Shown here one piece after another: positions 55,947 to 64,000 of a stretch of 64,000 bases of DNA. Origin of the DNA: Eublepharis macularius (lineage: Eukaryota > Chordata > Lepidosauria > Squamata > Eublepharidae); NCBI RefSeq assembly GCF_028583425.1, contig NC_072799.1:85670217-85734216 (forward strand). Reading direction: 5' to 3'. The position numbers and the translations under genes were made by a program. Positions within the stretch are counted from its first letter, which is position 1. Each line of letters opens with the position of its first letter. Below the pieces are notes generated by a model. That model searched no databases and was not told the origin of the DNA. It saw only the letters and a list, made by a program, of their open reading frames with translations.

Positions 55947-56133
55947 GCGATCCTTCGGCTTTCAAACCTTCAGATCTCACCACACCTTACCCAGAAATCG
56001 TCAAGACCAAAAACGCGGATGGAACCTCCCAAAATCTCAACCGCGCAGAGGGAACTTCCAGAATGGATTCAACAGACAGCAGGGCCATCGAGGCAGCAGG
56101 CAAGATTCCGAGGACAAGGGGCAGAAGCCCTGA
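55834..56133 (+). pseudogene. DIRS gag C-terminal remainder
   Basis: After the duplication the frame resumes with MAYPFHGKKLFRDQLDKILV and goes into a basic, Arg/Gln-rich tail (QPRRGNFQNGFNRQQGHRGS), likely the RNA-binding end of gag. Confidence 0.7.
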
Positions 56134-56310
56134 CTTGCAGCCAGCTACGGTGGGGGGCAGACTACTTCTATTTCATCAAACCTGGATAGAGTCCAAAGCA
56201 GATGCCTGGGCCATGGAAGTAGTCTCTCATGGTTACTCAATAGAATTAGTTTCCTTGCCACCAGAGCGTTTTCCCCCCTAAAGAAAGATCCTATCAGAAG
56301 ATCCATCACA

Positions 56311-57862
56311 ATGCAGGCCATCCAACAGCTGTTGACCATCAAAGCAGTCGAACCGGTTCCTCCACACGAAGAAGGACAAGGAGTGTACTCCATTTTCTTC
56401 AGTCCCCAAAAGGAACGGGGACTGGAGGTCTGTGCTGGATCTGAAGTACGTGAACAAGTTCATCAAAATTCGTCACTTCCAGATGGAAACTCTTCGATCC
56501 ATCGCAGAGGCCCTACAGCCGGGGGAGTTTCTAACTGCGATAGATTTAACAGAGGCTTATCTACATGTACCAGTGGCTCCAGCACATCGGAGATTCCTCA
56601 GGTTCTGCTTGAAGAATCTTCACTTCCAGTTCAGAGCAATGCCCTTTGGCCTGGCAACCGCGCCCAGGGTATTTACCAAGTTGCTGATCGTTCCGATCCT
56701 CAGGCTGAGAGAAATGGGCTTTCATCTACATCCTTACTTGGACGACCTGTTGATACGGTCGGGTTCCAGAGAGGACTCCATCAGAGTGACGACATTCATC
56801 ATTCAGTTCCTGGAGAAACACGGCTTCATAATAAACCTAGCCAAATGCTCACTCCAACCGTCTCAGTGCCTGGAACATCTGGGCCTAATTATTGACACCA
56901 AAGAGGGCCGATTCTTCCTACCCTCCAAGAAGAGGGACAAGACCAGGCTACTGGCAGGAGCAATAATCAGGCAATCTTCCTCCATGCTCATGGATCTGTC
57001 GAAGTTCATGGGCCTGCTGGTGGCCAATGCTGAGGCAATCTACTGGGGTCGATTCCACTCCAGACCACTCCAGGCCTTGCTACGTCCTTTTCAGCTACAG
57101 ATTGCTCAGCGGTCGAACATCAAGGTACAGGTGCCCAGAGTGATAAAGGACAGTCTGAAGTGGTGGACAGTAGATGCCAACCTACAACAGGGCAAGAGCT
57201 TCCTCTCCCATCAGCTTATACAAATATTTACCGACGCCAGCCTCAAGGGCTGGGGAGCGACGATGGAGGGCATCCCAGCCCAGGGCAGATGGTCCGAGAA
57301 GGAGGCGAAACTTCCCATCAATGTCCTGGAACTGAGAGCCATCCTGCTAGTGCTGACACACTTCGGGGAGAGGATTCTTCACAGTCATGTCCTGATACGC
57401 ACGGACAACATCGCCGCGAAAACTTCTATAAACAAACAAGGAGGATCCAGGTCATCTCACCTCCAGAGAGAAGCCCACAAGATCATCAGCTGGGCGGAGA
57501 GCAATCTCAGGTCGATCCAGGCAGAGCACATCAGAGGAGTCCTCAATGTGTATGTGGACTGGCTGAGCAGAGAGTCCCTGCATCCAGGGGAATGGTCCTT
57601 GAAGAGGGAAACGTTCACTCTCCTAGCAGCACACTTCGGAATGCCCTTAGTAGATCTCTTTGCTTCTCACCTGAACAGTCAAGTTCCCAGATTTTTCTCC
57701 AGGTTCTTTCATCCGAAGGCAGAGGGCACGGATGCTCTCAACTCGCAATGGTCGAAAGGTTTGTTGTACGCCTTTCCTCCACTACCAACCATACCCAAAC
57801 TTCTACGGAAGATCCGGGAACAAGGAGCCAACATACTATTAGTCGCCCCTTGGTGGCCATGA
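56311..57862 (+). pseudogene. DIRS reverse transcriptase and RNase H (frame-broken)
   Basis: The first part, about 56311-56405, is in another frame (IQQLLTIKAVEPVPPHEEG); a one-base shift occurs near 56405. The main frame 56432-57862 has FLTAIDLTEAYLHVPV (motif A), FRAMPFGLATAPRVF (motif B) and HPYLDDLLIRSG (YLDD at residues 102-105). RNase H follows (IQIFTDASLKGWGATM, 'VLELRAILLVLTHF', LIRTDNIAAKTSINKQ, 'VDWLSRE'). An in-frame TGA at about 57860 comes right after LLVAPWWP, and the homologous sequence continues beyond it, so the protein is truncated. Confidence 0.9.
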
Positions 57863-57949
57863 AGACCGTGGTTTTCGTCCCTACTACTTCTGTCAGTAGC
57901 ACCTCCACTCAAACTCCCGGTACAACCAGACATGTTACAGCAAGGTCCG

Positions 57950-59000
57950 ATCTGGCACCCCTGTCCGTAATGGTGGTCTCTGACAGGGTGGAAATTGAAC
58001 GGGGCTACCTTCAACGAGAAGGCTATCCTCCAAAGGTCATCGACACTTTACTAGCATCCAGAAAGAAGTCTACCATCAAGATCTATAACGTCTCCTGGAA
58101 GGCGTTCAGCAGATGGTGCAGGAGGAAAAAGGTGCCGCACTCCATCCACCAACACAAGTGGTTCTAGCTTTTCTTCAGTAGGGACTGGACAGAGGTCTCC
58201 AACCGGCGACCCTACGGCAGCAGATCGCAGCTCTAAGCACAGTCATCACTACCGAAGAAGGGGCCGGATCATCCTCATATCAAACGATTCCTCCGAGGTG
58301 CGACATTACTAAATCCACCTGTAGTCCACAGGTTTCCAACGTGGCGCCTGAACGTGGTGCTAGCGGCCCTCACAAAAGCTCCGTTTGAACCGTTGAGGGA
58401 CATTTCTCGTAGATGGCTCAAGCTCAAGACCATTTTCTTCGTGGCTATAACATCTGCGAGGCGCATCTCGGAACTGAGCGCCTTATCAACCAGACCAGAC
58501 CTCTATGTATTTTTCATAGAGACAAGATGGTCTTGAGGACGGACCCGGCTTTCATGCCCAAGGCTATATCTAGTTTCCATTGGTCTCAAGAGATCAACCT
58601 TCCATCATTTTGCCCATCCCCAAGACATGCCAGGGAACGTGAATGGCACAGTCTTGACGTCAGGCGAGCTGTCAATATCTACATAATCCGAACAGAATCA
58701 CTTCGTCAGACGGACTCTTTCTTTGTGAATATAGCTCGTCCCAAGTTAGGTCAACGGATGTCATCATCAGCTATTGCGTATAGCATTAAAACATGCATCG
58801 CAGAAGCTTACAGAGCCCTTAAGCTGGAAGTACCATCGGGAATTACAGCGCACTCGGCTAGGAGCGCTGCGACCAATGCAGCACTAAGGAGAAACGCATC
58901 AATCAATGACATTTGCAAAGCGGCCACCTGGTCTTCTGCGTCCACATTCATTAAACACTATCACATCCATACATATGCGTCAGCAGATGCTGCGTTCTGA
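57950..59000 (+). pseudogene. DIRS tyrosine recombinase (multiple frames)
   Basis: The N-terminal core-binding part is readable at about 57960-58167 (TIKIYNVSWKAFSRWCRRKK). The catalytic part runs from 58354 (VLAALTKAPFEPLRDISRRW, 'AITSARRISELSAL' with the first catalytic Arg) and, after a further shift near 58515, to GITAHSARSAATNAAL (HxxR, CAC at 58851) and 'TWSSASTFIKHYHI' with the nucleophile Tyr (TAT 58959-58961). This enzyme integrates circular DIRS DNA without target duplication. At least two frame breaks inactivate it. Confidence 0.88.
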
Positions 59001-59071
59001 AGAAGAGTGCTGCAACAGGTACTAATGGACGAAGATCTCCCACCCGGACATTAAGAACTGCTTTGGGAGTT

Positions 59072-59160
59072 CCCAAGATGTCCTCCACCTCAGAGGGAGA
59101 ACGGCCCTTGGAAACTCACCGTGAAGGGTCCTTCTCCTCTGAGGACAGGAGGACATCTTG
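59072..59160. repeat. DIRS internal complementary region (ICR)
   Basis: 59072-59104 is the inverse of the left outer edge (about 53871-53902). 59096-59160 is the inverse of the right outer edge (about 59508-59573). The ICR therefore preserves the joined ends across TTCTC, the signature used to template circular DIRS intermediates. Confidence 0.9.
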
Positions 59161-59414
59161 CCCTCCCAAGATCTTTGTCGGTCACAAAAGCCAAGTTGAA
59201 GCTGCACTTTTCTTCCTCTCTGGTTCTATTTCTTTTCCTTAAGACTGTTACCAGTGTGGTCTTTCCCATAATATCTGTTTGTTACATTTCTGCTTCTCTG
59301 CTGTTAGTTCACGGTTGCAGAGCACATGCAGTGTTTTTTTATCTCTATAAAGTTCTTTTTCATAGTTGTAGTTAGAAGTCCAAGGAGGACGGATACTGCT
59401 GAGGGGAGTCACCC

Positions 59415-59515
59415 GAACTGAAGAGACAAGGGGTGGTCCCACTCATCAAGGAAGAGGAAGAAAAATTAACTTCCTGCCTCCCTGATTGGATGGTGGGAAT
59501 CACCCAAGATGTCCT
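59415..59515 (-). repeat. DIRS right inverted terminal repeat
   Basis: Inverse of 53887-53987. Followed by the edge sequence to 59568 that matches the ICR. Confidence 0.93.
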
Positions 59516-59568
59516 CCTGTCCTCAGAGGAGAAGGACCCTTCACAGTGAGTATCCAAGGGCCGTTCTC

Positions 59569-60300
59569 GTCTCTCTCCTCTGTACCCTCTCGATTTTGTC
59601 CACATCCTTTTTGAAGTGAGGCCTCCAGAACTGCACACAATACTCCAGGTGTGGCCTGACCAAGGCAGTATAGAGAGGGGCTATGACCTCCTGAGATTTT
59701 GACGCTATGGCCCCTTTGATACAACCCAAGATTGAATTAGCCTTTTTTGCCACCGCATCACACTGACTGCTCATATTTAGTTTACAGTCCACTCTTACCC
59801 CAAGATTCCTTTCATGTATACTACTGCCCAGAAGTGTATCCCCCATCCAGTATTTGTGCTTCCCATTTTTGTGGCCCAGATGTAATACTGTGCACTTGTC
59901 TTTGTTGAATTGCATCCTATTCACAGCTGCCCACTTCTCCAGAGTATTCAGGTCTTGTTGAATTTTAATTCTATCTTCTTGGGTGTTTGCTACTCCTCCC
60001 AATTTGGTATCATCAGCAAATTTAATGAGCAGCCCTTCCACTCCTTCATCCAGATCATTGATAAAAATATTGAAAAGTACCGGGCCCAAAACCGAGCCCT
60101 GTGGCACCCCACTGGACACCTCCCTCCAATCTGATGAAACGCCGTTGACCACCACTCTTTGAGTGCGGTCCTCCAACCAGTTCCCTATCCACCGAACTGT
60201 CCTATAGTCCACTCCACAGTCTTCCAGTTTGCCCATCAGAATGTCATGGGGTACCTTATCAAAAGCTTTACTGAAATCCAGACAAATCCAGTTCAAGGAT
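59569..60300 (-). pseudogene. CR1 LINE reverse transcriptase, minus strand (right portion)
   Basis: The 254-codon minus frame includes ICLDFSKAFDKVPHDILM (motif A), GVPQGSVLGPVLFNIFINDL (motif B), LIKFADDTKLGG (FADD catalytic), FNKDKCTVLHLGHKN and 'ALVRPHLEYCVQFW', typical CR1. Together with 53451-53874 it makes one 5'-truncated CR1 copy interrupted by DIRS. Endonuclease domain absent. Confidence 0.92.
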
Positions 60301-61341
60301 ACCATGAACTTAATAGCTAGGTGTTAGTTTGAACCTGGTTTTCCAGTATCTGAGGGTCTAACTACAGAATATAGAGCATCCAGTGATTTTTAAAACTCAG
60401 TAAACAGTTGGAGGCCTGGTTCAGTTTGGGACCATTTTGTGAAGGGAGAGGGCTTTTAAACTTGGCACTGTTTTAATGATCAATAACAGCCCTAGGGCAG
60501 TGCTCTTTGTCTTGAAAAAAGGAAAAAATGTTCACTTGTCATGGATTTCTCCATGGTCCTGGGGTGTAGTCAGTTTTATTCCAATGGGCAGAAGCTACTT
60601 TTGGAGGTAGGCAGGGTCTAAGCTTTGAGCCTTTGTGGGAAGGGCTTCTTTCCCAGTCCCTAGTTTGGTGGAGTAGCAGCTCCTTTCCCAACAATAAAAC
60701 CTAGATAAAATATTAACTACAAAACAGCCCTAAACATAGAACAAGAACAATAAAAAGCCAACTTTAGAAAAAAAGCATATGAAGGGACATCCCCAGGTCT
60801 TGAACTGCCGAAGCTTACCAACCAAGCAGTTAGGCTGTTCCCAAGAAGTCAGACCAAGGTCCCTCCTATCATATTTAGCCATCTAGAAAACTTAAAACGG
60901 GTGCAGAAGGTTGCCCCAGCCTAGGACCACTGGGAAAAGGAATTCACAGTAAATGAACAAATGTTTGATTTTCTGGTGGTCAAGGCAGTCTTGGGCTAGT
61001 GAGACACAGTAAAGTAGTACTGTCCTAGTGTGAGAAACACAGATTAACTGTCCAAGAAGGACCATTCTACCCAAAGAAACATCAGCTGATGTCTTCAAAT
61101 CAATCTGGTAGGGATTAGTAAATGAGGGCACAGACTTCTAAGTCATGGGTCTGCACCCCACCTCTAATGATGGGAAGACCCTATATGCTGCAAAAGAGGT
61201 GGCTCCCCTCAGAGAATGAGCCATGAACCCCAAAGGCATTTCTATCAGGATAAAACCTTTTTGCAGTGGTACACCTACTCTTGAGAATGTTTGGTGTTAG
61301 GACAAAAGGATAAGTAGCACTAATTCTGCTGTCCTCTGGAT
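60301..61341. other. LONRF1 intron 8 sequence, no recognised feature
   Basis: No repeats or exons identified. Confidence 0.4.
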
Positions 61342-61932
61342 TAGAGGTGGGCATGAACTGGGGAAAAAACGAACTGTGCAGTTCGGAAATGATGAACTTT
61401 CATGAACCTGTGCCAGTTTGTGAAGTGGTTAATGGGATTTAAATGCCCCTTTCCCTGCTGCTTTGCAGCAGCAGGGAAAGGGGCATTTCACCCCAGCAGG
61501 CTTGGATCAGCTGCTTGTCGGGGAGACTGCTGACAAGCAGCTGATTTGGGGGTGGAAATGCCCCTTTTCCTGCTGCTTCGCAGCGGCATGGAAAGGGGCA
61601 TTTCGCCTCAGCAGGCTTGGATCAGCTGCTTGTCGGGGAGACTGCTGACAAGCAGCTGATTTGGGGGTGGAAATGCCCCTTTTCCTGCCGCTTCGCAGCG
61701 GCATGGAAAGGGGCATTTTGCCTCAGCAGGCTTGGATCAGCTGCTTGTTGGGGAGATCTGGGGGTGGATTAGCGGCAGGGAAAGGGGTATTTTAACACGA
61801 ACCAAACAAACCGGCAGACCAGTTCATGGAAGTTCTTGGAAAATGGGCTCCCATGAACCACTGGTTCATGAAGCACAAGCCAACAGGTTCGTGATGAACT
61901 TTAGTTCGTCTTGTGCTTCATGCCCATCTCTT
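61342..61932. mobile_element. hAT-like MITE with internal 115-bp triplication
   Basis: Termini TAGAGGTGGGCATGAA and TTCATGCCCATCTCTT. Flanks CTCTGGAT (61334-61341) and CTCTGGAA (61933-61940) match at 7 of 8. Subterminal TTCATGAAC-type inverted words. Fragments of the family lie at 121 and 62086. Confidence 0.78.
61442..61769. repeat. Three tandem units of about 115 bp
   Basis: Units start at 61442, 61557 and 61672. Each begins with a hairpin (AATGCCCCTTT ... AAAGGGGCATT around CAGCAGC or CGCAGCGGC) and has a second hairpin ATCAGCTGCTTGTC/GACAAGCAGCTGAT. The third unit lacks part of the second hairpin. Confidence 0.92.
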
Positions 61933-62085
61933 CTCTGGAATAGTGCTGTAATAAAAACAGGCTACTTTAAAGAAGCAGCAGTAGCTTCAGCACTTCACAG
62001 GAGTGGAAAAAGATGACCTGCCTGTTGCCAGATAGTGCCAAAACTTGGAGCCAGAAGAAAAGCCACTTACGCAGAGTCTCTCAAA

Positions 62086-62300
62086 TAGAGATGGGCACGA
62101 AATGAACCATGGAACAAAATTCCATATGGAACAGCCAGTTAGTTTGAAGAGAAACACGTGTTCCGTGGGACCACGTTTTTCCAGAACAAACGGAATTTTT
62201 CCAGCTGTTCTGTGGCTGGTTCGAACTATAACAGACCCTGTGCCGGTTTCAGCCCATCGGCTGGTTTCAGCACGGGGTCTGTGCAACTAACAGCCTGGGC
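62086..62300 (+). mobile_element. Left-end fragment of the TAGAGATGGGCA hAT-like family
   Basis: Starts TAGAGATGGGCACGAAATGA and shows subterminal inverted words around GGAACA/TGTTCC; the right terminus is not identified. Confidence 0.55.
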
Positions 62301-63299
62301 AGCAGGAAAAGAGGCTGTCAGTTTTACAGACTCCGCGCTGGTTCCATTTTCCTATCTCCTTTTTGTATGTATTATTTTATATGAGATTGGCTAAACCTGT
62401 GTGTATAGTCACAAGTCTCATACCATCACATGGAGGGCGGAGTCCAGCATGCCATCCGTTTTTCTACCATGGCTCATGAACCTGTACTTGTAGGATCTTC
62501 AGTTTGTTCCATTCTCTTTTAATGTTGTTTGCTAAGGCTTTGAGCCAGTGCAATAGAATTCATGACAATGATGTTCCGTTCTCATAAGTCTTTAGGAAAA
62601 AAACCAAAAACAGGTATGCATCACTACAAGCAAGTTGTTGGGTCAGGGTATTGTAAGTATGCATAATGCTTATCGGTTGTTCACATATAATTGCATCCCA
62701 GACTTTTGGACAAAATTCTCAACTGGCCTTTGCTTTTGAGTAATGTTTTATTTTAGTCTGCATAGGGAAATTGAGTGTTTAGAGTCTGTTAAGTACCTGC
62801 ATACCAATTTGGACATTTTAAAAGACAGAAGTGAAGCGGGGGAATTGCATGCATGTTGCTGTCAGTGGTCAGGACTGATTCATCTGAAGATAATCATCAC
62901 TTGAGGAGGTGGGAAAGGACGAGCACTTGAGCACCTTTTCTCTCTTCATCTCAAACAGGTGATCAGCGGTGTTATCTTCCACACTGTTGATCTGCTTGCC
63001 AGTTGAGGTTGTTGCACATGGTTGCAAGCATGCTAGGAACTCAGAACAAAGTGTAGATGTTTGTCTCCACTTGAGAAATTTGGAGGATTGTTGTGGATTT
63101 TAGTGACTTCTAAAAAAAAGTAAAGTCAATTAGAAGTATTGTTATTAAAAAGACAGTTATTAAAATAATAAAAATAGAATACAATTAAAATGGGACCTTA
63201 ATAAATACCAGACAGTTATGGGAAAATTAGGTTTCTAAGGAAACAATCTTGGCCCTAATATTTTTTGCAGCTAAGGCAAACAGGAATACTCTGCTAGTG
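62301..63299. other. No recognised feature
   Basis: No gene, exon of LONRF1 or classified repeat could be supported. Confidence 0.4.
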
Positions 63300-64000
63300 A
63301 CAAAAGAATCAGTATCAGATAACAAAAAAACTAATTTGTCAATATCAGAGGTAAAGTTACGCCTAATAATAAGTTGGCAAGAAATTTAGCTCTACCCTCT
63401 GCATACATGGGACAAAATAAGGTGTAATGTAGAAGATCCTCAGGAACTGAGGCACCGCATATGCAGAGATGGAGAGCCATTGGGGTTTGATGGTATCTTC
63501 CTGTAAGTAAAGCTGTCGGCATTGTTTGAAAGCGCAAGGAGGTAAATGATTTTCTGAGATTTTGGGATGTGATATTCACTAAATAAGGAGATCTAACATG
63601 ATCTCTTTTGATCAGTTTAAACTAAGGGGAAGATCTGGACCGGGAAATTGTAAGACTGTCCAAAAAAGCATCACATCTGTAGACCCAAGTTGGAGCCATT
63701 ATTTAAGACCCCCAACAAATCACCTGGAATGGTATAATGAACAAGAATGTTATTGTAGCAAGCTGCCCAGGGTGAGTCACTGTCATCAGCTGAAAGCACT
63801 GCTTGCTGAAAGTGTTGGTAATAACAGTATTACCCTTGCTCCAGAATTTAAGTATGGCCAAATGAACCCTAGCTCTAACTGAAGGCAGACCAAGTTCTGC
63901 CCTTATTTTAGGGCTGCAGGGGTCCCCCTGGGTAGGGCAAGCAATCGTCTAATGAAAAGATTTTGAATCGATTCCAGATGGGTTATGATATGTTCTTTCC
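63300..64000 (-). pseudogene. LINE C-terminal coding fragment, minus strand, running off the window
   Basis: The minus frame at 63331-63579 reads LRFQTMPTALLTGRYHQTP then 'CICGASVPEDLLHYTLFCPM', a C-x-C-x8-H-x4-C-type knuckle found at the C-terminus of several non-LTR retrotransposon ORF2 proteins. Upstream (63600-64000) the same strand is open in pieces with similar composition. The clade is not determined; the frame appears broken near 63590. Confidence 0.55.

Larger units (their letters stand above)
53870..59568 (+). mobile_element. DIRS-type tyrosine-recombinase retroelement (decayed)
   Basis: 5.7 kb inserted in CR1. Order: inverted terminal repeat, gag-like frames, RT/RNase H, tyrosine recombinase, internal complementary region, second inverted terminal repeat. 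No target duplication; instead TTCTC is shared by both borders (53870-53874, 59564-59568) and by the uninterrupted CR1 copy (near 5138), as expected for recombinase-mediated integration of a circle. Several frameshifts, an in-frame stop and a 227-bp duplication make it inactive. Confidence 0.92.

Overview
The window looks like vertebrate nuclear DNA, most likely from a squamate reptile (lizard or gecko; the species cannot be fixed from the sequence). The grounds are a spliced vertebrate gene, CR1 and L2-like LINEs with squamate-style 3' ends, tRNA-derived SINEs with AAC/ATT tails, 5S-rRNA-derived SINEs, hAT-type MITEs, a Penelope-like element, a chromodomain Ty3/gypsy element and a DIRS tyrosine-recombinase retroelement. 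There are no prokaryotic genes, operons or CRISPR arrays.

Host gene. The only convincing host gene is LONRF1 (RING finger and Lon N-terminal domain protein) on the + strand. A CpG-rich promoter lies at about 38.50-38.99 kb. Eight coding exons (38996-39533, 44444-44562, 46372-46494, 48540-48659, 50776-51016, 51126-51222, 52443-52557, 52986-53107) have consistent splice phases. They encode about 491 residues: a first RING, a TPR-like part and a second RING. The Lon-domain exons must lie beyond the right edge.

Layout. 0-6.2 kb: a duplicated local repeat block carrying a SINE in one copy and a CR1 in the other; the CR1 is itself interrupted by a Penelope-like element with an open 831-codon frame, 149-bp inverted termini containing hammerhead-ribozyme-like cores, and a 13-bp target duplication. 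6.2-20.5 kb: hAT MITEs, palindromic MITEs, L2-like 3' fragments, SINEs and two solo LTRs with target duplications. 20.6-27.4 kb: a full-length chromovirus (gag, protease, RT, RNase H, integrase, chromodomain) with two 424-bp LTRs and at least two frame breaks in pol. 27.4-38.5 kb: more MITEs, SINEs, a solo LTR and a 5S-SINE cluster. 38.5-53.1 kb: LONRF1, whose introns hold L2-like fragments, a hAT element built of hairpin-bearing tandem units, and a Helitron-like element carrying a minisatellite. 53.4-60.3 kb: a CR1 copy split by a decayed DIRS element that still shows inverted terminal repeats, the internal complementary region and a five-base core shared with the target. 60.3-64 kb: a hAT element with a 115-bp triplication, and a LINE fragment at the right edge.

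How the parts relate. The mobile elements are independent insertions, many nested; nothing suggests an operon-like system. The most informative structures are junctions: target-site duplications, nested boundaries, ribozyme-like folds in two repeat families, and the DIRS circle-junction copy.
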